Assembly (NCBI RefSeq): GCF_047675955.1
Contig: NC_132915.1
Span: 46,048,526 to 46,112,525 of the forward strand
DNA: 64,000 nt
Reading direction: 5' to 3'
Origin: Chlorocebus sabaeus
Lineage: Eukaryota > Chordata > Mammalia > Primates > Cercopithecidae
Shown: positions 13,219-23,222 of the stretch, one piece after another
Position numbering within the stretch: position 1 is the stretch's first letter
How the letters are laid out: the number at the start of each line of letters is the position of its first letter
Made by a program: the position numbers and the translations under genes
The notes under the pieces: model-generated
The model's database searches: none
Told to the model about the DNA's origin: nothing
Seen by the model: only the letters and a program-made list of their open reading frames with translations

Positions 13219-13675
13219 GTCTGAACGAAGGTGCCTCCAGCCACATGAAGTCAGTAGGGCTGTTCTGAGGGGCCCCTAGATTTTATTACTGTTTTTTAGG
13301 TTGCAGAACCTACTCCGAGAGAGCAGACACTTTGGACGAAGTGATTCATATTGATAGAAAGATATGTTTGTTGGGTGGTGGCTTTTTTCATTCTTAACAG
13401 AAAACAAAGAAATAAATTAAGTCTTCCCCTGACCCAGGCTGTACTGTGAAACTTTTCAAAAATGTCTCTGCTTTCTTTTACTTCAGTATCCTTTCCCCTT
13501 TTTCTTTTAAGACGCCCTTAGGGAAACCATGAAGTAACCCTGCACATTCCAGTAACACAGTTATGACAAAACAGAGCCTAACTAGGAAGTGACCGCATTT
13601 TTAAAAATATTTAGAAAGAAAAACACCAGAAACAAAAGTGCCCATAACAATTCAAGGTTTCTTAAAAATAAAAAA

Positions 13676-13702
13676 ATAAAAAGAAAGAAAGAAAGAAAGA
13701 AA
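13676..13702. repeat. (GAAA)n / (TTTC)n microsatellite at the exon 3 donor
   Basis: Tandem GAAA units on the plus strand read as TTTC on the BNC2 strand. They are followed by more T-rich sequence to about 13660. The repeat starts directly after the GTAAGT donor of exon 3. Confidence 0.85.
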
Positions 13703-13707
13703 CTTAC

Positions 13708-13908
13708 CTGTTGGGACATTCTGAATAAGAGGTTAGTATCAGCGTTTTGCCATGTCCCCATGAACCCTGGTTCAGCCGTAGTCGTTCTGGTTCCGAACTG
13801 CATGGAGTTGTCAGTACAGGAGTCTCTTAAAGTCAAGTCTCTTGCCCTCCTTGGCTCTCTGTCTCTCTGTGTGTCTCTTTCTCTCACATCCACTTCTGCC
13901 TCTTCTGA
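13708..13908 (-). CDS. BNC2: BNC2 coding exon 3 (residues 44-110)
   Basis: This 201-base minus-strand exon encodes 67 residues: SEEAEVDVRERD, then an Arg-rich charged stretch, then MQFGTRTTTAEPGF and finally NLLFRMSQQ. It follows directly from the exon at 23957-24082 in basonuclin 2. The acceptor is a pyrimidine tract ending TTTTCAG (AG at 13910-13909). The donor is a perfect CAG|GTAAGT with the intron starting at 13707. Both ends are phase 0. A Met codon at 13803-13801 could serve as an internal start, but its use is not shown by sequence. Compared with the human protein as I remember it, there are two conservative changes in the charged stretch (RERD for RERE, PRRA for PKRA). The next coding exon begins the region leading to the zinc fingers and is not in the window. 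An imperfect TTTC repeat begins six bases into the downstream intron. Confidence 0.96.
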
Positions 13909-14001
13909 CTGAAAAGTGAAGGTGGATTTTTTGAGCCTCTTGGCAGCCAGTAGCAGGAGTGTAGTGTAGTTAAGAAGCTGGCTGAACTGTGCATTTCATT
14001 T

Positions 14002-14032
14002 GGGAAGGGGGAGATTTGGGGGAGGGAGGGGG
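14002..14032 (+). promoter_or_regulatory. G-rich tract with quadruplex potential upstream of exon 3
   Basis: Five runs of three to five G lie within 31 bases, separated by A-containing loops. It is about 95-125 bases upstream of the exon 3 acceptor. The BNC2 pre-mRNA carries the C-rich complement here, so any RNA quadruplex would be on an antisense transcript, and any DNA quadruplex on the plus strand. Confidence 0.5.
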
Positions 14033-14406
14033 TCAGAGCTTCTTTCGCACCTTCTGCACAGATATCCCTATCATTTATGCATAGATTGTGACTCCCCAAG
14101 CTTGCCTTTGCTTAGTTTAACAGCTGCCTGTCAGGTGTGCAGGCAGCACTGGAGACCCAACCATCAGCTTCAAACTCTCAGCCACTGCATGTCATTGGAT
14201 AGCAGAGCTAAGAGTCAACTGCACTGTTCCACTGTCAGGCACCAAATGACACCCTGCACTAACCCCTCTCCAGATATACAGATAGATACACACTTATGCA
14301 CACTCCAGGCAGCACCACAATCACGGTGCACGGGGCGAGGAGAAGCTAGGGCCCTTCCCCGGGAATTTTTCTCAACAATGCTTTCCGATATAACACATAA
14401 TATCTG

Positions 14407-14450
14407 ACACCAGTCTTTGCTTTAACATACACCAGTCTTTGCTTTAACAT
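14407..14450. repeat. Perfect 22-base tandem duplication
   Basis: The 22-base unit at 14407-14428 is repeated exactly at 14429-14450 (unit begins ACACCAGTCTTTG). Perfect identity implies a recent slippage or duplication. Confidence 0.95.
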
Positions 14451-15837
14451 TTGTAAAACTGTGATACGTAAATATTTTTTTAATTACACTGAAGAAAGTA
14501 AAATATTCAGCTGTAAGAGAATGTAAAGTTGGCTCAGTTATGGTCTAAATGTTAGCTCCTGAAAGTCGTATCGTATGTGCTTGGCTATTTATAACCATAT
14601 AGAAACTCCTAAATAACATACAGAGAGATGTGACCTTATACTCTGAAGAGTAAGTAAATAAGCCTAGCAGTTTTTATAACATAGAAGATGCACAATAAAC
14701 ATCTGCCAAATATAAACATATACTATTTAATATCTAGTACCTGAGGCTATTAATTACTAAACTGGATGTTAAGTAATGAGAAACTGAATGGCAAAGGAAA
14801 AAAGTATACCTTTTCTTAAAGCTCAAAAGTAGAAAAAAAATCCATTGTTAAAGTTCCTAGATGAAGCATCTGCAATATCCTTTCAAATCATAAGAAAAGA
14901 AAAAGATAAACAAAAAAAGCCTGTCCCATTTCAGGCAAAAAGTCAATATAAAAACTCCATTTTTTATTCAAGATCTCTGTGGAAAATTCTATAACATTTT
15001 CCTGCCTGATGAAATATACTCTTGATAACATGTCATATTTTTAATTAAACAAGTCTTAGAACTATTCACCTATTTATTAGATAGTGTTTGTCTGCCTTAT
15101 TTATGGAAAAGCAGCACTGAACAAAACGCTCTGTACATAAACAGTAACTTCAAAACGGAAAGCTAAATTCATGCCATCTCATAAAAGTAGTCAACAGGAA
15201 AAAGCCATCCTTCCTAAACTTAAAATGTAAGGAACATTAATCTTCAACCACCTACAAATATCGAGGACAAATGTACCACTCTCCTTGCTCCTTCTTAACT
15301 CAAGAATAACAATAAACCTTACTCTCTGAAACAACAAAAGAAACAGAAAAGAGCTTCAGTGGCAGCTCTGTGTCATTAGTGGACAATGAGAAAAGATGAG
15401 AAAACGTACACTATGTTGACACAAATGTGCCTTCCCCTCTAGAACCGACATCTCCTGAAAGCTTTTCTGTTAAACTTCCCTCCAGTTCACCACCATTAAG
15501 CACAAAAAAGTCTCAAAAGAAGCAAATTCAATATCTGAGAGGAAACAAACAAGAACCCAAAGAATTGTTGCCTTAAAATATATTAAGTCCACCTGTGGTC
15601 AATAAAAATATTCTTGCTGGGGGGAGGGCAGGAAAAGCCCCTACGAGTCAATTGTCAACAGTGACTGTACCTTTACTGCTAGCTATTACCCACTTAAACT
15701 CCCTCTAAAATTTGCTAGCCTCTTGATTTCTGAAGTGGCACTCAGTGCCTCAGTCAAGCTGCCTGCTCAGCTCCTGACCTTCCCACTAATGGCTGTTATT
15801 TGTGGGAGGCTTAAGGACACTGTCAATAGCAAGCTTC

Positions 15838-16020
15838 CTCCTCCTTCCACTCAGGCTCTGTTGTATCACTTTGCCTGTGTGTTTTTTTGCCTGTGTGTTC
15901 TCTCTCGCCTCTCACTCGCCCTCTCCTTGTCTCTTTCTCCCCCTCCTTCACGCCCTCTTCCTCTTTTTCTAGCCCCCACCCCTTTTTTCTATCAGTCCTG
16001 CAGTCCTCTTCTTTCCCAAG
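15838..16020. repeat. Long polypyrimidine-biased tract
   Basis: The plus strand is mostly C and T over about 180 bases, with only scattered purines. Such tracts can form triplex DNA. On the minus (BNC2) strand the RNA would be GA-rich. Confidence 0.7.
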
Positions 16021-16079
16021 TATCCTACCCCCGACCCCACACACACACTAACAACACAAAAATCAACTGGCATGCAGCA

Positions 16080-16450
16080 GCAAGCACCTGCAGTAATAGA
16101 CTCTTTTATTAAAACTGTTATTCTGCAAGACTTGAAATTCCCCGTGGACTGGGCCATGTCAAAGCCGATATAATTAACTAGAGGCTCAGCAACGGATCAA
16201 TTACCAGACAAGCAAGTGATAGTGAAATCAATGAAAGATCATCAGCCACATTATCAGTGTTGCAACTCATTAGGGCAAAACTGAGAAATGTGCTCAAAGC
16301 GAGCCCAAGCAAGGTGGCATTACAAAACAAAGGGCTAATTTGGAGACCCTGCTGTGAACAATCTGTAACAGAATTAGCCTTTTTTCCCCCTAAACTGCAC
16401 AGCTCCGTAACTAAATGTGACAGACTGAGAGAAGCAGTTTATTAAGACAC
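16080..16450. promoter_or_regulatory. Conserved-looking non-coding block (candidate enhancer)
   Basis: A repeat-free, high-complexity block lies in intron 2, about 2.2 kb upstream of exon 3 in BNC2 orientation. It holds several homeodomain-like TAAT/ATTA cores (for example ATAATTAAC), balanced composition and no long ORF on either strand. Its texture resembles the ultraconserved non-coding elements common around developmental transcription-factor genes. Conservation is inferred, not measured. Confidence 0.4.
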
Positions 16451-17779
16451 CAACCCCAAGTTTATTTAGTTCATAAACTCTCTCCTAGAAAATCAATACA
16501 GTCTGTACAGGGTTATTAGGCTGACTAGCTAATACATCCAAATCTAGTCTGCCCAGCCAGCAGTCTTCTGACAAAATGCTACCCAGTATAGGCAAACTGA
16601 GCTCTTTCAGATATCAAGGACTGAGGTGGCCCTGGCTGAAACAGGTCTGCAATATAACATGTCATTGCCACAACACAAGCCTTAAAAACAGCAGGATATC
16701 TTTCTAACGTTTAAAAAAATATTTTTTATAACAAATATACAGTAGTGCACCTGCTAAATGGATTTGCTCAAACAAAATCTTAACTACTTTGTAACACAAG
16801 TTTACAAAGAGGACAAGCTTTGTTACAAAAAGAGACAACAATTAATCCAGACTCAATAATAAATAAGATTTTAAGTTTCTCTAACACTCATTTTAACATA
16901 AATATTTGAAAAGAACATTTGACCCCTCTATAAATCCCCAAGATACATGATCTGAACTTCCACATATAACATACTGTGTAGAATATTTGATATTAGGATA
17001 ATTTCTATCTAACAACTGGGACACCTGTATCGTTTTACAGACACAGGTACAAAAAAATACACCTACAAGGCACAAATACGCCTTTTGAGTTTTTTCCACT
17101 GGCTACGTAGGCTGACAATTATGGAATAACTCTCTGGAATCATTTATATGAAAATTATTTAAAACTAGGAGGAAGAAGACAAGTATCACTTCCACAATAA
17201 TTGCTTTTTGCTGCTGATTCTGAGTATTTCAGGTTAAAGAATCAGAAGCACTTAAATGCCATCTGTTGGCTTTCCCACATTTACTGATAGTGAGAGATGG
17301 ACCATGGAAGTTATGGAGTCCACCAAACTAGGTTTCACTGCATCCAAGTTCAAGACATTGTGGGAATGTGACTACCTCCCCTACATCACACCACATAAGC
17401 AAAAATATACTTACACAAAGTAAGAAACTCAAAAGCATTTTACAATGGTAAAATAGACTGGAGAACTAAAGGGAAAAAACACAACGGCTCTGAAAGTGAT
17501 TTCTGATGTTGACGATGTTTTAACATTTAAAATCTTCCAAGAAAAGGAATGCACTATAACATGCCTTTCATACTCTAATACACTAAATCCTAAACTTAAA
17601 AAGAAATCTTTATTTTCATATAACTATAGTAAAATTCAATTTATAGATTGCTGTAATTAAACATTTTCCCTGTAACTTTCGAGCTGACACCTTATTAAGC
17701 ATTTCATAGCTCATGTTTTTGAGTAATCTGTAAAAAAGTCAAGACATATATATTCTAAACCTGTGCTATAGGTGCCATG

Positions 17780-17970
17780 TTTTGGACAGTAATTAAAAGT
17801 TGTAATTGCAGGGAAATTTTACTTTTTAAAACCTTTTTGCATATAATTACACACTGTGCATGCACCCTCAATGAGATCCAATTAGTTACAAAAAATTTGC
17901 ATTTCAGTTAGTGTGGGATAACAAGACTATAGGGAGGCACAATGCAATTCCACCAGCAGAGTAAAAAAGT
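17780..17970. promoter_or_regulatory. Homeodomain/octamer-rich block (candidate enhancer)
   Basis: Within 190 bases there are several TAATT/AATTA cores (CAGTAATTAAAAG, GTAATTGCAG, ATAATTACAC, CCAATTAGTT). An octamer-like ATTTGCAT lies at about 17896. No interspersed repeat is recognisable. This is the pattern expected of a POU/homeodomain-bound enhancer, but AT-rich DNA produces such cores by chance. Confidence 0.35.
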
Positions 17971-18090
17971 GTGTTCTTTCTTGTTAGCTCTGTAAGCAAT
18001 AATTCCCACAACCAACTGTTTAAAATGTTACTGATCTTTTCAGTACTTGAGTATTACGGTGGGTTTGGGGTTTTTCCCTCCATTTTCTAA

Positions 18091-18109
18091 AAAAAAAAAA
18101 AAAAAAAAA
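18091..18109. repeat. Poly(A) run of about 19
   Basis: An uninterrupted A run without a recognisable retroposon beside it. Confidence 0.7.
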
Positions 18110-19638
18110 TCACATGTTGGTGTAAAAAATCAGCCACAATGAATACATGAAAATGCAAGTAAGCAAAGAATTTTGTTTTGCATGTATGTTTGTCGGGTGT
18201 TTTCTTTGAGGGGAAGGGTATATAGCATATGTTTTCTTCTTTCTACTTAATTTCTTTAAAAGCACATTGCTTTCTTAAAATAAGTTATATAACTGCAGGA
18301 AAAAAACCTCATTGAGTTCTATGTAAATATATACGATTTTATGATAAAAGCACACATTTGCTGCACTGAGAAAGTACTCTAGGATTTTTATTTTTTCTGT
18401 CTCGAACAATGTAAATCCTGTACAAATATAAAATAAATGTGTAGTTTATGTATATAATTTTACAAGCATCTCTAGAACTTCTGCTGGTTCTGCTGGTTCA
18501 CAGAACAATACCTGTAATTCCCTGGGTTCACTGCAGCAACTGTTAACAGATTCTATAATCTGCAATGTGCTCTGCCTTTGCTCTTCTTTTATTCTCTATT
18601 CATTTTCAAGGCTTGGTTAAGTACAGAGCTGGGTTAAAGATCAGTGGTTTTTCATGTGACACATGCTGGTATTCATCTAATGGCTTGTCAAGACAAAACT
18701 GTCCCTGTTCTTGCCAAAATAATAAAAATGACGCTCCACGTCGCATGACAATCAGCACTTCCTTATGGCGAAACAAATCAACCTTTTGTAATTCATTTAT
18801 TTTATAGAAAAAAAATGTTAAAAACTGGCTATCCAATCTTGTATGTGGAATCGGGCTGCCATTCTTAAAGAAGAGTTTTAAAATGTTTTGCCCTGTCTTA
18901 ATTCTAGAGCAACATGTAAACTAGTTTCTAATCAAATCAGACTTTACCATATAAAAATAATGCTGAAGTTACAAATTCATATGGCATTAAGGTATATAAC
19001 TTAATATATGCAAATTATGCAGCAGGCTGGACTCAGTCACAGAGGTGGGGGAACCAACTGAGGAAATGTCATTTTTCTTGAGAACAAAGTATGGGACTTG
19101 CTTTCCAACATCTGTTGGGCTGTGTGAAATGTTAACAGATGTCTTAAATGAAAAAAGGAAAAATAAGTAATAAAGGAAACGTCTTCTGAACAGATAATCC
19201 ACCCACATTTCCATATTCCTGAGGAAAGAAGTTGACAGCAACCTTTTTCCCTTGTGAAACCTGCCATCCTTACTTTATTGTGTAAAGTTTCATTTTCTAT
19301 GTGAAGTTAAGGGGAAAAAAATTTTGACTCACTGTAAAGAAATGAATAAAGTAAAACAATAATTTCAACTCAGGTTTTCCCTTTGTAAAAAATTATATCA
19401 TAATTTAAGCTGCCTGTTTTCCCTGGACTCACATATGTAAATAGATGGAAAGACAGTAAAAACTTCACCTCCTCCCACTCCAAAAAAAGAAAACTACACG
19501 CACAAAGATGAAACATTACTATGCTTACATTAACTCTGTTGGCATGGAGTAGGGAGGCAGAAAAGTAAAGAGTAGCTTGTAAGATAAAGTTCTGATATGA
19601 AGCCATCTCTACTCATAAACGTACTCATCTTCACAATT

Positions 19639-19830
19639 AAGATTCACCTATCATTAGTCAGGCGTGGTGGCAGGCACCTGTAATCCCAGCTACTCAGGAG
19701 GCTGAGGCAAAAGAATCGCTTCAACTTGGGAGGTGGAAGTTGCAGTGAGCCAAGATCACGCCACTGCACTCCAGCCTGGACAACAAGAGCGAAAACTCCA
19801 TCTCAAAAAAAAAAAAAAAAAAGATTCACC
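19639..19830 (+). mobile_element. Right-arm-only Alu with target-site duplication
   Basis: Only the second Alu monomer is present (about 19653-19820), ending in an A tail. It is flanked by AAGATTCACC at 19639-19648 and 19821-19830. Direct repeats of this kind show that the element inserted already truncated rather than being cut later. Confidence 0.9.
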
Positions 19831-20360
19831 CATTATTTACACCTAAGTCCCTGCACTGTCCCACTGGCTCCTAATTTCCTTTCATTACCATACTTATAAG
19901 AGATGAAACACTCCTCTTACAACAACCAAGTGCTCCACAGCAGTAAAGTCTGATATTCATGAAAAATTCTGGAGAATACTAGTTGGATCCCTGTATTTAA
20001 ACTTTAAGGAACCTGGACAAATACTTTCCTAGTTAACAATTCCCTTTTGTGTTTCAATTTATAGATGATCTAGCCAAGCCTAAATGTAGCAGCCTTTAAT
20101 TCCGATTAACATGTTGATGCATGCATGCCAACTACTGGATCTAACCTAGTGCCTATCTGTGAATGAATGAACTATACACCTATCTGCTTCTATACGTCTT
20201 CCTCTTTGGAAACATCTATATTCTATTGCTTATTCTCTTAAAAACCTGGGACATGAATTTGGGTTAATAGCTTATAGATGAACAAATTCAAAATGTACTT
20301 AAGGGTCTTTACAGATTCAAATAAGGAAAGAAAAAGCTTATGATTTTCAGAAGATTTTTC

Positions 20361-20394
20361 AGGCTGGCAATCAGAAAAAGCTGATTGCCAGCCT
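20361..20394. repeat. Perfect 14-base inverted repeat (hairpin)
   Basis: AGGCTGGCAATCAG at 20361-20374 is followed after a six-base loop by its exact reverse complement at 20381-20394. It lies in BNC2 intron 2 and is not part of a recognised repeat. Confidence 0.95.
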
Positions 20395-21358
20395 CAGTCA
20401 CTGGCCTCTCTCTCATTATAAGAGTCCTTTAGAATTATACATGATACTTCATATTTACAACTCTACCTTCTCCAGATGGTTCTGGCCACCTTGACTGGGC
20501 ATTTCAACATAGAGAAGGCTTCATCAGAACAGCCTGAAGATTTCAAGGGGCAAGATCATGGTCCAAGTTGCAAATAAGACACGAAGGCATGCCTTCAGTT
20601 TTCAGTTGGTTTACTTTTTGCCAAAGTATTGTGAGTATTATATGGTCCAATGTTTACACATAAGAACATGATATCCGAGCCCGTGACAAAAATAATAATA
20701 ATAACCACTCACCTACAGGGAGGGAGAAAGTTTGTGTACCGAAGACTTCATTACATGCCCTTAGAACAAGAGAGGAAAATAGGCCTTCTAACATAAGGTT
20801 GGAGGAGGACCCAGGGTCAAATCACTTTAAACAGTGGCACAAACATCCCCCATAACTAAATATTATCTAAAAGCTTCACCCTTCTCAGCAAAAGGGAGAA
20901 ACTGGTCTAGTTGACACGTGTGTCTCTACCAACTAAAACAATCAATGTAATACAGTATCTGCTGACAGCCTAATCAGGGCCTCAGTTTCATAGAAACACA
21001 TCAAGGAAATATCTAAAAGCCATAATCCCTTGATGCACTACAAAAATTTTAAAATAAAAGGATTTGAGTAGGTATGGTAGATGAGATAGTTTACAAAATG
21101 TTAGGGAAATGATGAATCCTTAGACTCAAGATATCTGCAGATAATAAAAGCAGCTGAGGTCAGCATGAATCTTGTGCCTACAAAAGGTCAAACAATTTAC
21201 CTACCTTGTTTTGGTTTAAAAAAAGAAAAAGTGACTTTATTAATCTTCTCTCAAGTCCAAACAGTAACAGTGGCTTCTTTTTATCAAACCTATATTCAAT
21301 GTTCTATGAGAACATCTAGAAGGAAAGAACCAGTGATGGCTTTACTTAAATGAATTTA

Positions 21359-21379
21359 AAACAAACAAACAAACAAACC
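21359..21379. repeat. (AAAC)n microsatellite
   Basis: About five AAAC units. Confidence 0.85.
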
Positions 21380-21460
21380 GGCTAGGGGCACACACAATGG
21401 GAAATTACTTTAACATGAACATGAAAGTTGCAAGAATCACAAAGGTAATGTTAATTTCTT

Positions 21461-21758
21461 TGTTTTTTGTTTTTGTTTTGAGACAGGATCTCTCTCTGTC
21501 TTCCAGGCTGGAGTGCAGTGCTGCGATCTCGGGTCACTGCAAGCTCCACCTCCTGGGTTCAAGCAATTCTCCTGCCTCAGCCTACCAAGTAGCGGGGATT
21601 ACAGGCGCGTGCCACCACCCCCGGCTAACTTTTGTACTTTTGGTAGATGGGGTTTCACCATTTTAGCCAGGCTGGTCTTGAACTCCTGGCTCAAGTGATC
21701 TGCCCGCCTTGCCCTCCCAAAGTGCTGGGATTACAGGCGTGAGCCAACATGCCCAGCC
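21461..21758 (-). mobile_element. Alu (AluS-like), full length
   Basis: A complete reverse-oriented Alu flanked by the direct repeat AAGGTAATGTTAATTTC (21442 onward and 21759 onward). Confidence 0.95.
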
Positions 21759-21906
21759 AAGGTAATGTTAATTTCCTTACTTACTTCCTTCTAAAGTATG
21801 TGGGCCAAGAAGCTTGCAGCCTCAGTAAAGGTGTCATAATAATGGTTAAAATTATTGTCAGAAAAGAAGATTGAGATTCACCAACATCCAGGAAAATCAT
21901 GTTGCA

Positions 21907-22198
21907 GGCCAGGTGCGATGGCTCACGCCTGTAATCCCAGCACTTTGGGAGGCTGAGGCAGGTGGATCATTTGAGGACGGGAGTTCAAGACCAGTCTGGC
22001 CAACATGGTGAAATCCCACCTCTACTAAAAATACAAAAGTTAGCGAGGCACAGTGGCACAGGCCTGTAATCCCAGTTACTCGGGAGGCTGAAGCAAGACA
22101 ATCACTTGAACCTGGGAGGCGGAGTTTGCAGTGACTCAAGATCGTGCCACTGCACTCCATTCTGTTTTTAAAAAAAAAAAAAAAGAAAGAAAAAATAA
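21907..22198 (+). mobile_element. Alu, near full length
   Basis: It starts GGCCAGGTGCGATGGCTCA and has two monomers. The sequence after CTGCACTCCA is damaged before an A-rich tail. Confidence 0.93.
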
Positions 22199-22419
22199 AA
22201 TCATACTGCAGGGCAGGGCTCAGTACCTTACAAAATTATTGAAAACCTCAACACTGCCTTTAGAATTATCACAGAAAAACAGCAACTCTAAAAATGATAT
22301 TCCCTCATATGCAATTTACAAACCTAAAAAATAAACTTAAAAAATAAAATCCCAGTATAAAGTTTCAAAAATGTTTATAAAACCAGAGACTATTTTTTAT
22401 TGTTTATTATTATTATTAT

Positions 22420-22704
22420 TTTTCGAGACAGAGTCTCGCTTTATCACCCAGGCTGGAGTGCAGTGGTACGATCTCGGCTCACTACAACATCCGCCTCCCA
22501 GGTTCAAGCGATTCTCCTGCCTCGGCCTCCTCAGTAGCTGGAATTACAGGCGTGCGCCACTATGCCTGGCTAATTTTTGTATTTTTAGTAGAGATGGGGT
22601 TTCACCATGTTGGTCAGGCTGGTCTCGAACTCCTGACCTCATGATCTGCCTCCCTCGGCCTCCCAAAGTGCTAAGATTACAGGCGTGAGCCACTGGGCCC
22701 AGCC
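22420..22704 (-). mobile_element. Alu, full length
   Basis: A reverse Alu preceded by a short TTA repeat that stands at its tail end. It ends GTGAGCCACTGGGCCCAGCC. Confidence 0.95.
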
Positions 22705-22714
22705 TATTCATTTT

Positions 22715-23007
22715 CTTTCTTTTTGAGATGGAGTTTCACTCTTGTTGCCCAGGCTGGAGTGCAATGGCACAGTCTCAGCTCACCGCAACCTCCGCCTCCC
22801 AGATTCAAGCAATTCTCCTGCCTCAGTCTCCCGAGTAGCTGGGATTACAGGTATGCCCCTCCATGCCCAGCTAATTTTGTATTTTTAGTAGAGACAGGGT
22901 TTCTCCATGTTGGTCAGACTGGTCTCGAACTCCCAGCCTCAGGTGATCCGCCTGCCTCAGCCTCCCAAAGTGCTGGGATTACAGGTGTGAACCACCATGC
23001 CCAGTTC
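22715..23007 (-). mobile_element. Alu, full length
   Basis: A second reverse Alu directly after the previous one, bounded by an imperfect AGCCTATT(C)ATTTT repeat. It appears to have inserted at the edge of its neighbour. Confidence 0.93.
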
Positions 23008-23021
23008 AGCCTATTATTTTT

Positions 23022-23222
23022 TAAGTGATAGGATCTTGCTCTGTTGGGGCTAGAGTGCAGTGCACAATCATAGCTCACTGGAACCTCAAACCCCTGGCTT
23101 CAAGCAACCCTCCCATTTCGGCCACCACACCTAGCTTTTTTTTTTTTTTTTTAAAGATGGGGTCTTGCTATGTTACCCAGGCAAGTCTGGGAAATCCTAC
23201 CTTCAAGCAATCTACTGGCCTT
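23022..23222 (-). mobile_element. Degenerate old Alu (AluJ-like)
   Basis: Reverse-oriented Alu fragments (CTCTGTTGGGGCTAGAGTGCAG, then GATGGGGTCTTGCTATGTTACC in part) lie around an internal T run. It is highly diverged and lacks the 5' end. Confidence 0.75.

Larger units (their letters stand above)
1..13707 (-). other. BNC2: BNC2 intron 3, 5' portion
   Basis: Everything below the donor at 13707 is the start of the next BNC2 intron, continuing past the window edge. It holds an Alu fragment at 1-132, an ancient repeat near 1490-1770, CA repeats, the long ORF block at 7304-7780, a conserved-looking block at 8090-8420 and the CpG island. The stretches 1780-7300 and 8430-11160 are AT-rich unique sequence in which I recognise no gene, RNA or clear repeat. 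Such a long Alu-poor stretch is unusual for a primate intron that is otherwise so Alu-rich. Confidence 0.85.

Noticed and set aside
12843..13246. Overlapping ORFs of 70-123 codons on both strands of the CpG island
   Set aside because: GC-rich DNA lacks stops in many frames, and none shows a recognised domain. On the minus strand the 115-codon frame ends at 12843, before the donor.
13589..13912. 107-codon plus-strand ORF across BNC2 exon 3
   Set aside because: It is the antisense shadow of the coding exon plus the Lys-rich reading of the GAAA repeat.
15723..16112. 129-codon plus-strand ORF rich in Ser, Leu and Pro
   Set aside because: It is a translation of the low-complexity pyrimidine tract.
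21397..23028. Several ORFs of 60-105 codons on the plus strand
   Set aside because: They are the usual reverse-Alu reading frames (motifs such as SPASASQVAGITG and FVFLVETGF). Not genes.
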